Positions 1 to 8,593 of a DNA stretch of 29,013 nt are shown in pieces; position 1 is the stretch's first letter; the number at the start of each line of letters is the position of its first letter. The notes beneath the pieces are model-generated. The model saw nothing but the letters and a program-made list of their open reading frames with translations. It did no database searches and had not been told where the DNA came from. A program made the translations under genes and the position numbers. Origin of the DNA: a virus. Where the stretch lies: positions 1-29,013 of the IMG/VR virus record IMGVR_UViG_3300032224_000217; one strand, given 5' to 3'.

Positions 1-123
1 TAATAGGGAACTTAAAGTAATTGTTTAACTAACCGATGATAAAGCAGTGATATTCAAGGATATAGAAATGCATACTACAAATGTCGCAGAATTGAGTTAT
101 TAAGATATGACTAATGATCTCAA
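1..123. repeat. Terminal direct repeat, left copy
   Basis: Bases 1-123 are identical to bases 28891-29013. The copy begins with the stop codon of the terminase large subunit gene and ends just inside the 53-aa gene that starts at 107. Reading across the junction gives ordinary gene spacing, so the simplest view is a circular or circularly permuted genome whose assembly kept an end overlap. A true short direct terminal repeat on the packaged DNA is the alternative and cannot be excluded from sequence alone. Confidence 0.95.
93..100 (+). promoter_or_regulatory. TGAGTTAT element upstream of the 53-aa gene
   Basis: TGAGTTAT followed by TAAGAT lies 7 bases before the ATG at 107. It is a variant (TGAGTTATTA rather than TGAGTTATAT) of the word found before the tape measure, scaffold and portal operons. 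It may be a late promoter core for the tail operon. This is inference from recurrence and position, and this copy is the weakest of the four. Confidence 0.35.
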
Positions 124-268
124 TGAAATGATAACGGTAGTGCAGGCATATATCCTGGAGAAAACAGGTAAGAAGGTGCGTATTGAATTTAATAATGTAA
201 GGAGATTCAGTGAGCACTTTGAGATGTTGAGAGCTGCCTACCATCATGTAATGAATGAAAGAAAATGA
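107..268 (+). CDS. Small hypothetical protein after terL (53 aa)
   Basis: This is an open frame of 53 codons from ATG 107 whose TGA overlaps the ATG of the next gene (ATGA at 265-268), which is the coupling style used throughout this genome. The product begins MTNDLNEMITVVQAYILEK and is a basic, mostly helical-looking protein with no signal peptide or membrane segment. I do not recognise a family. Its place between terL and the tail chaperone gene, and its tight overlap with the latter, suggest a role in tail or head assembly, but that is context only. It is complete at the left end of the window and truncated in the right-hand repeat. Confidence 0.6.
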   Translation: MTNDLNEMITVVQAYILEKTGKKVRIEFNNVRRFSEHFEMLRAAYHHVMNERK

Positions 269-1026
269 AACTAGATTTAACCGTACCTGAGAGCATAGCA
301 GAGATACCATTAGTGAACTATCAGAAATTCCTAAAGGTACAGCAGAATAGTAATGATGAGGAGTTCATAGCTCAAAAGATGATTGAGATATTCTGTGGCA
401 TTGAATTAAAGGATGTGGCTACCATTAAGATTAAGGATATGAATAATCTGGTAGAACACTTCAATAAGATATTCTCAGTTAAGCCTAAATTTTATCAGAC
501 GTTCAAATTAAAGGAGATGGAGTTCGGATTCATTCCTAACCTAGAGGAGATATCATGGGGTGAGTATATAGATTTAGAGCATCACCTCAATGACTGGGAA
601 GGATTCCACAAAGCAATGGCAGTTATGTACCGGCCCATTACAAAGAAACATAAGGATAAGTATGAGATAGCTCCATACACTGCAGGGGAGGAATTCCATG
701 AGCTCATGAAGTATATGCCTATGGAGATAGCTATTTCTGCAAGGGTTTTTTTTTATCATTTAGGGAACGAGTTATTAAACTCTACCCTGTCCTATTTGGA
801 GAGCCTGATGAACAAGAAGCCGAGCAGAAGGCAGAGGAGGACTTCTCAGAAAGGGGACAATTTGCTAAGCAATGGGGTTGGTATACTTCAATATATGCAG
901 TCGCTAAAGGAGATATCACAAAGTTTGATGAAGTTACCGGATACGGACTACATCAATGTCTCACCTATCTCACCTTCGAAAAGCAGAAAACAGAAATTGA
1001 ACAAAGAGAATTTAATAATAGAATGA
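265..1026 (+). CDS. Tail assembly chaperone-like protein, zero-frame product (253 aa)
   Basis: The first ~175 residues look like a conserved protein of Bacteroidota phages: an N-terminal helical region, a segment around SWGEYIDLEHHL, then MAVMYRPI and a hydrophobic FFYHLGNELL stretch. Its size, its place among tail genes and the frameshift signal make a lambda gpG-like tail assembly chaperone the best guess; such proteins bind the tape measure before tube polymerisation. At 746-754 there is a run of nine T. After it, the zero frame stays open to 1026 but its tail is rich in Lys, Ser and Arg and looks poorly folded, whereas the -1 frame gives a much more protein-like sequence to 1034. The functional long form is therefore probably made by frameshifting. 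ATG 265 is fixed by the ATGA overlap with the previous gene. The chaperone assignment is moderate; existence of the gene is near certain. Confidence 0.72.
   Translation: MKLDLTVPESIAEIPLVNYQKFLKVQQNSNDEEFIAQKMIEIFCGIELKDVATIKIKDMNNLVEHFNKIFSVKPKFYQTFKLKEMEFGFIPNLEEISWGEYIDLEHHLNDWEGFHKAMAVMYRPITKKHKDKYEIAPYTAGEEFHELMKYMPMEIAISARVFFYHLGNELLNSTLSYLESLMNKKPSRRQRRTSQKGDNLLSNGVGILQYMQSLKEISQSLMKLPDTDYINVSPISPSKSRKQKLNKENLIIE
747..753 (+). promoter_or_regulatory. Candidate -1 ribosomal slippery heptamer T TTT TTT
   Basis: In the frame of the gene starting at 265 the codons are GTT TTT TTT TAT, so bases 747-753 form T TTT TTT, a canonical X XXY YYZ heptamer for -1 slippage. Shifting here joins 163 zero-frame codons to 93 codons of the -1 frame, which ends at the TGA at 1032-1034 overlapping the next ATG. 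I did not identify a convincing downstream stem-loop by eye. An assembly error in the T9 run would give the same appearance. Confidence 0.6.
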
Positions 1027-1034
1027 AAAAATGA
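753..1034 (+). CDS. -1 frame extension of the tail assembly chaperone (gpGT-like C-terminal part)
   Basis: Read in the -1 frame, bases 753-1031 encode 93 residues, including an acidic DEQEAEQKAEEDF linker followed by QWGWYTSIYAVAKGDITKF, then LHQCLTYLTFEKQK. This compact, Trp-rich domain resembles the C-terminal part of homologous phage proteins as I remember them. Its stop codon overlaps the ATG of the next gene as ATGA at 1031-1034, matching the coupling used across the genome. Both points argue that this frame is the expressed one. It lacks its own convincing start, so it should be made as a fusion of about 256 aa after -1 slippage at 747-753. The zero-frame and frameshift products would be almost equal in length (253 and 256 aa), which is unusual for a G/GT pair. 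Confidence 0.65.
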   Translation, partial: LSFRERVIKLYPVLFGEPDEQEAEQKAEEDFSERGQFAKQWGWYTSIYAVAKGDITKFDEVTGYGLHQCLTYLTFEKQKTEIEQREFNNRMKK

Positions 1035-1486
1035 CCGGATACTACACACTAATAAAAGCACTAAAGGATCACTTTGATAATGATGTGCTAGTTAATACAG
1101 TTACTAATGGGGATATCTTTGATATAGATATAGCTAAGCAAACTATCTTCCCATTGGTACACACTATGGTAACACAAGCTCAATTCGAGAGTAACATCCA
1201 AAGATTCACACTGACATTATTCTGCATGGATATAGTGGATGCTGTAAAGGTGGAGGATGATACTAAATGGGAGACAAAGGATAACACTAATGATGCATTG
1301 AATTCTACACTGCAGATTCTAAATAGAGCCTATCAGATGCTACTGCATGGAACACTGCATGACCTTAACTTCCATGTAGACAATGTACCTACCTGTGAGC
1401 CATTCACTGAGAGATTTGAGAATAACCTAGTAGGATGGGCTATGACCTTAGATATCATTTGTCCTAATGACATGACTATCTGCTAG
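1031..1486 (+). CDS. Probable tail terminator / tail completion protein (151 aa)
   Basis: The product is 151 aa of mixed alpha/beta character with segments VTNGDIFDIDIAKQTIFPL and ERFENNLVGWAMTLDI. It resembles a conserved small tail protein of Bacteroidota phages; size and position before an HK97 gp10-like gene fit a tail terminator, which caps the tail tube and joins it to the neck. ATG 1031 overlaps the TGA of the -1 frame of the preceding gene, and its own TAG abuts the next ATG with no gap. No catalytic motif is seen. The family role is inferred from neighbourhood and size, not from a decisive motif. Confidence 0.6.
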   Translation: MTGYYTLIKALKDHFDNDVLVNTVTNGDIFDIDIAKQTIFPLVHTMVTQAQFESNIQRFTLTLFCMDIVDAVKVEDDTKWETKDNTNDALNSTLQILNRAYQMLLHGTLHDLNFHVDNVPTCEPFTERFENNLVGWAMTLDIICPNDMTIC

Positions 1487-2005
1487 ATGGACCAACAGGA
1501 AACATACAAAGCATTAAAGGCATTTAGGGACCATGTAGTCAAGCAGGCTAGAAGTAACTTAACAAGGCAGGGAAAGAAGAGCTCAGGCAAGCTATATGAT
1601 TCCATTGATGGTGAGGTGAAGGCCATGCCTAACAGCATAGGTATCTACTTTGAGATGGAGCAGTATGGTGCATTTCAGGATAAAGGGGTAAATGGTGCTC
1701 AAAGGTCATGGGGTGCTCCCTACTCATTTAAGAGTAAGATGCCACCAATGAGTAAGCTAGATAAATGGATAGTCAGAAAGGGCATAGCTCCCAAAGATGA
1801 GAATGGTAGATTCATTAAAAGAAAGAGCTTGCAATTCCTGATCGCTAGGAGTATCTTCAGGAAGGGTATTAAGCCTAGCCTATTCTTTACTAAGGCATTT
1901 GAATCGGCATACAAAAAGCTACCAGGTGAGTTAATTAATAAGTACGGATTAGATGTTGAGGAGCTAGTAGCACAGGCATTAAAAGAAATAAGTAAAAAGA
2001 AATGA
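1487..2005 (+). CDS. HK97 gp10-like neck / head-tail joining protein (172 aa)
   Basis: The 172-aa product is basic, with an N-terminal helix of ~35 residues, a central beta segment containing YGAFQDKGVNG and APYSFKSKMPP, then LDKWIVRKGIAPKD and a C-terminal FLIARSIFRKGIKPSLFF. The x-YGxFxDxGV-x motif and the later IARSI..KGI..S.FF pattern are typical of HK97 gp10-like proteins, which join head and tail at the neck. It overlaps the next gene by four bases (ATGA at 2002-2005). The assignment is by motif memory without a search. Confidence 0.72.
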   Translation: MDQQETYKALKAFRDHVVKQARSNLTRQGKKSSGKLYDSIDGEVKAMPNSIGIYFEMEQYGAFQDKGVNGAQRSWGAPYSFKSKMPPMSKLDKWIVRKGIAPKDENGRFIKRKSLQFLIARSIFRKGIKPSLFFTKAFESAYKKLPGELINKYGLDVEELVAQALKEISKKK

Positions 2006-3093
2006 TAAGGATATTTGCACGTTCACCATATATTGTATCAATAAATGATGCATCTCAGACTGGGAGTAAATTAGAACTTTATATCTATGATGGGAGCAGC
2101 ACTCCTCCAGGTACTCCAACGTATACACTAAGCAAGCTGATACCAGGTACAGGAGTAACTGAGAATCTATATAATATCAGCCCATATTTAAGGGAGTATA
2201 TGACACATAGATATAATGGGTTAAACTATAATACAGTCAATGATTTAACTGAGTATGATGAGTATACCTATGTCCAATACAAAACATATAACCTAATCAG
2301 TGGAGTATATGTGCTAGATAGTACAATTACTGCTAGATGTTATGATGGATTCGGATACTATGAGGACCTGATGAATGTGGATAGAGGGGATGTATTACTA
2401 GGTAATGGTACAAAGCACTACTACTGGTATGATTCAACTAATACTCCTGCATCTACTGGCTCACAAAGAGCAGGTATAGTTACTGCCTACATGGGTAGAG
2501 ATTGGTCCGTATATCGTCAGAATCTATTGAATGGCTCACTCACTCAGATAGATACATACAATACTGCAGGGGTATATGATTTATACCGGGTATTCCCTAC
2601 ATGGTATGGAGCAGGTAACCTGATGCAGATATATGATGATTCAAACGTGCTGCAGTGGGAAGCTACATTCATCCCTAAGATAGAGTGCAGATATACTCCT
2701 ATGACTATTGATTTCATTAACAAGTTCGGTGGATGGCAGAGAGAGTTTTTCTTTAAGGCATCTCAGGAGATACTAGATGTGAACAGCACTACCTATAATC
2801 TCATGATGAGTGATATCCTACCTATGACATTGAGTGAGGGGCAGAGAGCAGTGTTTAATAATAACGGCATACGTAAGTATGTAATTAATACCGGATGGGT
2901 AGATGAGAGCTATGGCGAAACTATGCAGGAGCTTCTACTTAGTGAGAGAGTAATATGGCAGGATAGCAATAAGAGGGTGCCTGTAAAAGTGAATACTAAG
3001 AGTATCAATAAGCAGAAAAATATCAATAATAAGACTATCAATTATTCTATAGAGATAGAGCTAGCATTTGATGTTATTAACTCAGTGATCTAA
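2002..3093 (+). CDS. Tail structural protein, baseplate/distal-tail-like (363 aa)
   Basis: The protein is beta-rich and Tyr/Asn-rich, without membrane segments. Its first ~100 residues look like a beta domain (IRIFARSPYIV, LELYIYDG), the middle contains YYWYDSTNTPASTG, and the end carries PVKVNTKSINKQKNINN followed by a strand ending AFDVINSVI. This C-terminal signature recurs in structural tail proteins of flavobacterial phages. It starts on an ATGA overlap and shares one base with the next gene, a 694-aa tail protein, and the tape measure follows after that. A tail-tip or baseplate hub role is likely; the precise Dit or Tal identity cannot be fixed. Confidence 0.6.
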   Translation: MIRIFARSPYIVSINDASQTGSKLELYIYDGSSTPPGTPTYTLSKLIPGTGVTENLYNISPYLREYMTHRYNGLNYNTVNDLTEYDEYTYVQYKTYNLISGVYVLDSTITARCYDGFGYYEDLMNVDRGDVLLGNGTKHYYWYDSTNTPASTGSQRAGIVTAYMGRDWSVYRQNLLNGSLTQIDTYNTAGVYDLYRVFPTWYGAGNLMQIYDDSNVLQWEATFIPKIECRYTPMTIDFINKFGGWQREFFFKASQEILDVNSTTYNLMMSDILPMTLSEGQRAVFNNNGIRKYVINTGWVDESYGETMQELLLSERVIWQDSNKRVPVKVNTKSINKQKNINNKTINYSIEIELAFDVINSVI

Positions 3094-5177
3094 TGAAGAG
3101 ACAAGTAAGAGTATTCATAGAAGGTCAGCAGCTCGACCTATTTAATGATGAGCAGATTCAGGTATCCTCCAGTGTACAGAATGTATACGATATCAGCAAG
3201 AGCCATACAGATATAAGTCAGTCATTTACTGTACCAGGTAGTGCTAAGAATAATAGGATATTTCAACACTTCTATGAGAATGCTGTAGATGGCTCACTAG
3301 ATTATGGGCTCAGAAGGGATGGATATATAGAGATAGATTTAACTACATTTAGAAAGGGCAGGATATCATTAGAGAAAGCTACCCTAACCAATGGTAAGAT
3401 AGAAAATTATACTATCACATTCTATGGTAAATTAGTTAGCTTAAAGGATATCTTTGGTGATGATAAACTCAGTGATTTAGACTATTCTTCCATTAGCCAT
3501 CTATTCACATGGACTGAGGTATATGGTAGAGTTAGAGGCACGATTAGTGATGATGTAGCATATCCATTGATTACGTCTAATAGGTTATGGGAGTACGTAG
3601 CTGTACCTGCTAATTTTAACTTCCCTAACTGGCTAACATCTACATTAACTAATAATAATATAAACATAAGTTCAGGAGCCATTAACGTACTCAATGAGTT
3701 ATTCCCTGCAGTTAGGGTGAGCACTATTTTTACCCTGATCATGGCTAAATATGGGTTAAACTTTTCTAGCAACTTCTCAGGCACTGAACAATTTTATCAG
3801 GCATTCCTTTGGTTTAAGAATAGGGATGTAGTGAAGGCTAATACATTGGCTAACTATATAGATTTTGATACACTAACATCCAACACTATAGTAGATATAG
3901 ATACTAGCCAATATGTAGATACTGGATTGAATAGTATTAACGTAGTATATCAGCCTGCATTTGCTACTTACCATAGAATCACATTAGATGTAATATCAGT
4001 GAGCAGTACTACCGTTAACTATTGGGTGGATATATATGTTAATGGAGTGCTGTTAAGTACATATGGGGGTAATAATGGTACGCTAAATGGGGTATCAGGA
4101 TATACTACAGTATATGGTAACACAAATGTATCAGGATTAAATGATACTGTACTCATGAAGGTTAGAGCAGATGGAGCTCTGACTATTGATTTTAACATGA
4201 AATACCGAATCAATGATGGTGGTATAGTTAATGAGAGTACTTACTCATGTGTAGCTCAGAACTTAGTACAGTTCATTGACCTATCCATATGTGCTCCTGA
4301 CATGAAGATAACGGATTTTTTTAGTGGAGTGTTAAAGCAATTTAACATGATAGTGGAGAATACAGGTGAGAATGACTACAGGATAGAGCCATTACTAGAA
4401 TGGTATGCATCAGGGAATGTATATGATATCACCAGGTATACAGATGCTACTACTATTGAGATAGCTAAGGTGCCATTATACAAGCAGATATCATTTAGGT
4501 ATCAGCCATCTGAGAGTGCTCTAAATAAGAAGTATCTGCAGTTATCTCAGAAGGAATATGGGAATACTGACTACCAATATCCATATGAGGGTGCAAACTA
4601 TGAAATTCAGTTACCATTCGAGAATTTAATGTTCAGCCAATATGATCTTTCAGGTAGTCCTACTGGATTACAGGTAGGATTCTCAGTGAATAGTTCATTG
4701 GCTCCATACGTACCTAAGCCTGTGATACTATATAAGTATGGTACGGTTACAGGGCTACCACATAACATATATTTTAAGGATGGTGCTGGGAATACAGGGA
4801 ATACTCCGCAGTATGTAATGTTCGGACAGGACATAACCGATAGTCATACAGGTATAGATTACTCTTTGAACTTTGCACCTGAGACATCTACCTATCATAG
4901 ATATGCAATTCAGCAGGGATTATTCGCTGCTTACTACTACCAATATCTATATAATTTATATAACATAAAGAATAGGCTAAGTACTTATAAAGCTATTCTA
5001 CCTATATCTTTACTCACTGGATTAAAGCTAAATGATAGGGTGATCATTAGAGATAAGAGATATATCATTAACGACATGAATTGTAACCTAACTACAGGTG
5101 AGGTAACATTAAGATTATTAAATGACTTCATGCCAGTTAGCCCATCCGATATTATACCACCATTACCAGAAGAATGA
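3093..5177 (+). CDS. Large tail-tip / baseplate protein (694 aa)
   Basis: The 694-aa product opens with a beta domain (QVRVFIEGQQLDLF) followed by a conserved-looking DISKSHTDISQSFTVPGS segment typical of a Bacteroidota phage tail protein. The central part (roughly residues 180-400) is Ser/Thr/Asn-rich beta sequence, and the C-terminal third holds DMKITDFFSGVLKQF and ends with a beta hairpin and a Pro-rich tail. It has no signal peptide, membrane helix or visible hydrolase motif. Position between a tail protein and the tape measure fits a tail-associated hub. Its stop overlaps the ATG of the 58-aa gene that follows. Confidence 0.62.
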   Translation: MKRQVRVFIEGQQLDLFNDEQIQVSSSVQNVYDISKSHTDISQSFTVPGSAKNNRIFQHFYENAVDGSLDYGLRRDGYIEIDLTTFRKGRISLEKATLTNGKIENYTITFYGKLVSLKDIFGDDKLSDLDYSSISHLFTWTEVYGRVRGTISDDVAYPLITSNRLWEYVAVPANFNFPNWLTSTLTNNNINISSGAINVLNELFPAVRVSTIFTLIMAKYGLNFSSNFSGTEQFYQAFLWFKNRDVVKANTLANYIDFDTLTSNTIVDIDTSQYVDTGLNSINVVYQPAFATYHRITLDVISVSSTTVNYWVDIYVNGVLLSTYGGNNGTLNGVSGYTTVYGNTNVSGLNDTVLMKVRADGALTIDFNMKYRINDGGIVNESTYSCVAQNLVQFIDLSICAPDMKITDFFSGVLKQFNMIVENTGENDYRIEPLLEWYASGNVYDITRYTDATTIEIAKVPLYKQISFRYQPSESALNKKYLQLSQKEYGNTDYQYPYEGANYEIQLPFENLMFSQYDLSGSPTGLQVGFSVNSSLAPYVPKPVILYKYGTVTGLPHNIYFKDGAGNTGNTPQYVMFGQDITDSHTGIDYSLNFAPETSTYHRYAIQQGLFAAYYYQYLYNLYNIKNRLSTYKAILPISLLTGLKLNDRVIIRDKRYIINDMNCNLTTGEVTLRLLNDFMPVSPSDIIPPLPEE

Positions 5178-5350
5178 TACATCACATAATACAGATGCTA
5201 AGCATCACAGAACACTATGGCCAGAGTGAGCTCATAGAAATTGCTAAGGGAAAGTATGCCATTGAAACTAAAGTAAAGAGGGTATACAAACAAGCCATGC
5301 GTGAGTTATATATGAAAGGACTAAGGAATGGCACAAACGGTAACAGTTAA
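5174..5350 (+). CDS. Small hypothetical protein before the tape measure gene (58 aa)
   Basis: ATG 5174 overlaps the stop of the preceding gene as ATGA, and the frame runs 58 codons to TAA 5350, overlapping the tape measure gene by 23 bases. The peptide is helical and basic at its C-terminal half (KVKRVYKQAMRELYMKGLRNG). I do not recognise it. The double overlap supports translation. The same DNA (5302-5311) holds the TGAGTTATAT word, so it may carry both coding and promoter information. Confidence 0.6.
   Translation: MIHHIIQMLSITEHYGQSELIEIAKGKYAIETKVKRVYKQAMRELYMKGLRNGTNGNS
5302..5311 (+). promoter_or_regulatory. TGAGTTATAT element upstream of the tape measure gene
   Basis: TGAGTTATAT lies inside the 58-aa gene, ending 16 bases before the tape measure ATG at 5328. 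The identical word precedes the scaffold gene (8792) and the portal operon (11118). Recurrence just ahead of three late genes suggests a late promoter or other late regulatory element; no constant second box was found at a fixed distance upstream. Confidence 0.45.
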
Positions 5351-7682
5351 TTTAGAGGTTAAGGATAACACTAAGAGCTTAAAGGCACAGCTAAAAGAGG
5401 CACAGGCTGAGGTAGCTGCATTGGCTGATAAGTATGGTGCTGCATCTGCACAGGCTACTCAGGCTGCGAGGAAAGCTGCTGAACTTAAAGATAGGATAGG
5501 TGATGCTAAGGCATTAACTGATGCATTTAATCCGGATGCTAAATTCAAGTCATTCACTGCTACATTGAGTGGAGTAGCAGGTGGATTCTCTGCAGTGCAG
5601 GGTGCTATGGGATTAGTAGGAGCTGAGGGTGAAGAGGTGCAGAAGATGATGCTAAAGGTGCAGAGTGCTATGGCTATCTCACAGGGATTGCAGGCATTAG
5701 GTGAGGCACAGGATTCATTCAAACAATTAACTTCTGTAGTAGGTGAATTCGTTACCAACCTATTCAAAAAGAATGCTGTAGAGGGAACTGGAGTAGCTAT
5801 TACTGAGGCTAGTGTAGTAGCAACTGAGGCAGAAATAATAGCAACGGAAGCAGAGGCTGTAGCTACTACTGAGGCCGCAGTAGCACAGGAGGGATTGAAT
5901 GCTGCTATGGCTATGAATCCCGTAGGTGCTCTAGTGTTAGCAATAACTGCATTAACTGCAGGATTAGTATATTACTTCTCATCTGCTGATAAGGCTACCA
6001 GTGCTAGTGAGAAAATGGCTAAGCAGAAAAAAGAAGCAGAAGAGGCATCAAAGAAACAGAGCCAGGCAATAGCTAAAGAATCTACTGAGTTCGTAGGATT
6101 GATATATCAATTAAAAGCTACCAATGCAGGTAGTAAAGAAAGAGCTGATTTAATCAAAAAGATAAATGGTACATATAATACTACCTTAAAGAATCTATCT
6201 GATGAGGCAGCATTCCAGCAACAACTAAATGCTGAGGTAGCTAGTTACATAGCATATCAAAAGGCTAAGTATGAACTAGCAAAAAATGAAGATAAGATCA
6301 CTACTAACCTGGAGAAACAGGATGAAATTAGAAAGAAACTAAATATCAGTCAAAAGGAACTAGATAGATTAAACGAAAAGAAAAAGAATCTACCTGCTGA
6401 TTATTTAGGGATAGGCCAATTAAACCAACAGATAGAAGATCAGACTAAAAAATTAAATACTTATCAGGAGCAGTTAGATGCAGCTAATGAGAGATTAGAA
6501 AACTATGGTAAGGTAGCACTGGATACTAATGGAGTCATAGCTGAGATAGAAGGTACTAATGGTAAATTCAATACTTCGTTAAAGAAAACTGGAGATACTG
6601 CAGGAGATACTGCAGGAGAGATTAAAGATTATGCAGTAGATCTAAATAACTACTTAGATGCTATTGAGGCAGATAGGCAGGGTAGATTATCTGATGCAAG
6701 AGCAAGAGAAGAGCAAGAGGTATCTAACCGGTATGAGAAATTATATGAACTAGCAGATAAGGCAGGAATAGATACTGCAGATTTGCAGAAAAAACAGGGT
6801 ATTGAATTAGGAGAGATTCGTAAAAAATATCAGAAGTTAGCAGATGATGAGAATCTTAAGCTAATGCAGGCGATGGATGATAAGGATACTCAAATGTTCC
6901 TTAAATCTGAGCAGATTAAAATAGATGCTATGAAGGATGGTATTGATAAGCAGGCCGCCATCCGCAAACTAGCATATGATAGGGGACAAATAGAACTGCA
7001 GAATCAGTTAGATGCTGAATTAATTACATATGAGGATTTTCAAACTGCATCTATAAATAATTTCAAAGCCTATCAGAATGCATTATCTGCAACTAATAAG
7101 GATGCTAATAAGGAAAGAAAGGAAGATGATCAGGCAGTATATGAGCAAAAGTTAGCACTGCAGAATAAGTATGCAGATATAGCTATACAAGCTGCCAATT
7201 TATTAAAGGATACACTGGGTAAAAGTAAGGCAGCTCAAAAAACTGCAGTTATTATAGAGAGTGCTGCAGGTATTGCTAAGATGATTATAGCTAATAAGCT
7301 AGCAAACATGGGAGCATTGGCTACTCCGCAGGCTATTGCTTCATCAGGGGTATCTGCTGCCCCTGTTATTGCAGCTAATAACATATCATTAGGATTAGGT
7401 ATAGCTGCCAACATAGCTGCAACTGTTAAGGCATTGAAAGAGATAGGAGGAGGAGGTAGTGTACCTAGTGGTGGAGGTACAGGTGGAGGTGGAATGGCTG
7501 CCGGTGGAGGAACAGGTACAGGTACAGGAGTAAATGCACCCAATTTCAACGTGGTAGGTAATAATGGTATTAATCAGTTAGCACAGTTACAACAGCAACC
7601 TGTTAAGGCATACGTGGTAGGCTCAGAAGTATCTACTCAACAGGCATTAGATAGAAATAGAATAACAAACGGAACACTATAA
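5328..7682 (+). CDS. Tail tape measure protein (784 aa)
   Basis: The 784-aa product has the build of a tape measure: an Ala/Lys/Glu-rich N-terminal coiled-coil region (about 1-60), a hydrophobic stretch near 192-217 (PVGALVLAITALTAGLVYYF), long charged coiled coils through roughly 225-400 and 470-650, and a Gly-rich low-complexity segment near 707-732 before a short C-terminal end. Tape measures set tail length and enter the cell with the DNA; at about 1.5 angstrom per residue this one would suit a tail of roughly 110-120 nm. There is no obvious peptidase or lytic transglycosylase domain. It overlaps the 58-aa gene upstream, and its TAA (7680-7682) shares one base with the next ATG. Confidence 0.88.
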   Translation: MAQTVTVNLEVKDNTKSLKAQLKEAQAEVAALADKYGAASAQATQAARKAAELKDRIGDAKALTDAFNPDAKFKSFTATLSGVAGGFSAVQGAMGLVGAEGEEVQKMMLKVQSAMAISQGLQALGEAQDSFKQLTSVVGEFVTNLFKKNAVEGTGVAITEASVVATEAEIIATEAEAVATTEAAVAQEGLNAAMAMNPVGALVLAITALTAGLVYYFSSADKATSASEKMAKQKKEAEEASKKQSQAIAKESTEFVGLIYQLKATNAGSKERADLIKKINGTYNTTLKNLSDEAAFQQQLNAEVASYIAYQKAKYELAKNEDKITTNLEKQDEIRKKLNISQKELDRLNEKKKNLPADYLGIGQLNQQIEDQTKKLNTYQEQLDAANERLENYGKVALDTNGVIAEIEGTNGKFNTSLKKTGDTAGDTAGEIKDYAVDLNNYLDAIEADRQGRLSDARAREEQEVSNRYEKLYELADKAGIDTADLQKKQGIELGEIRKKYQKLADDENLKLMQAMDDKDTQMFLKSEQIKIDAMKDGIDKQAAIRKLAYDRGQIELQNQLDAELITYEDFQTASINNFKAYQNALSATNKDANKERKEDDQAVYEQKLALQNKYADIAIQAANLLKDTLGKSKAAQKTAVIIESAAGIAKMIIANKLANMGALATPQAIASSGVSAAPVIAANNISLGLGIAANIAATVKALKEIGGGGSVPSGGGTGGGGMAAGGGTGTGTGVNAPNFNVVGNNGINQLAQLQQQPVKAYVVGSEVSTQQALDRNRITNGTL

Positions 7683-8593
7683 TGAAAATAATTGAATTAA
7701 TTTTAGATGAGAAGGATACCGAGATGGGAGTATATGCGGTATCTGTAGTAGATGAGCCTGCCATAGAAGAGAATTTCATAGCACTAAGCAAGCAAAGCAT
7801 AGAACTGGCTACCATTGATAAGGAAAAAAAGCTACTCATGGGGCCTGCATTGATACCTAATAAGCAGATTTATAGAAACAATGAGAAGCATGGGGAGTTC
7901 TATATCTACTTTAGTGAGGATACAGTACGCAAAGCCAGTGAGATGTTCTTTATCAATAGCAACCAGAGTGCTGCTACCTATGAGCATGATCATAAAATAG
8001 ATGGCATGACTGTGGTAGAATCATGGATAATAGATAATCCTGAGAAAGATAAGAGTGCAGCCTATGGATTCTCACTACCTAAAGGTACGTGGATGATTAG
8101 CATGAAGGTGAATAATCCGGATGTATGGAAAAAAGTTAAGGATGGAGATGTAAAGGGATTCTCTATTGAGGGATATTTCGCAGATAAGTATGAGATGAGC
8201 ATGGAGATGGCTATGCGTAAAGCTATGGATGAGGAGAAAGAATATCTCATAGAGCAGATTAAGAAGGTCCTCAAAGGTCAAGACCTGGAAGAGGTAAGCT
8301 ATAATGACTATCCATCCGTAGTGAGAAGGAATGCACAGAGAGGTATATTACTTAATGAGAGAAATGGCAATAAATGTGCTACTCAGGTGGGCAAAATTAG
8401 AGCTCAGCAGTTAGCCAATGGTGAGAAGGTGAGCATGGAAACCATTAAGAGAATGTACTCCTACCTATCCAGAGCTGAGGTATATTATAATCAGGGAGAT
8501 AGTAATGATTGCGGATATATATCATACCTATTATGGGGAGGGAAGGCAGCATTATCATGGGCAGAATCTAAAATAAAACAAGCAGAACAATGA
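7682..8593 (+). CDS. XkdF-like prohead protease with C-terminal extra domain (303 aa)
   Basis: Residues ~1-170 match the putative phage serine protease XkdF pattern: an N-terminal DTEMGVYAVSVVDEPAI, a TYEHDH motif with His102/His104, and DVKGFSIEGYF with Ser161, the likely nucleophile. After a charged linker (175-205), residues 207-300 form a second compact domain with YPSVVRRNAQRGI, NGNKCATQVGKIRAQQLANG and SYLLWGGKAALSWA. That second domain is one I associate with phage head proteins as a movable C-terminal module of unknown role. The gene lies just before scaffold and capsid genes, the usual place for a prohead maturation protease, which cuts scaffold and capsid during head assembly. Confidence 0.78.
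   Translation: MKIIELILDEKDTEMGVYAVSVVDEPAIEENFIALSKQSIELATIDKEKKLLMGPALIPNKQIYRNNEKHGEFYIYFSEDTVRKASEMFFINSNQSAATYEHDHKIDGMTVVESWIIDNPEKDKSAAYGFSLPKGTWMISMKVNNPDVWKKVKDGDVKGFSIEGYFADKYEMSMEMAMRKAMDEEKEYLIEQIKKVLKGQDLEEVSYNDYPSVVRRNAQRGILLNERNGNKCATQVGKIRAQQLANGEKVSMETIKRMYSYLSRAEVYYNQGDSNDCGYISYLLWGGKAALSWAESKIKQAEQ

Noticed and set aside
68-103. Tiny 11-codon frame from ATG 68
   Set aside because: It is too short, has no overlap with the next gene, and lies in the region with the TGAGTTAT element.
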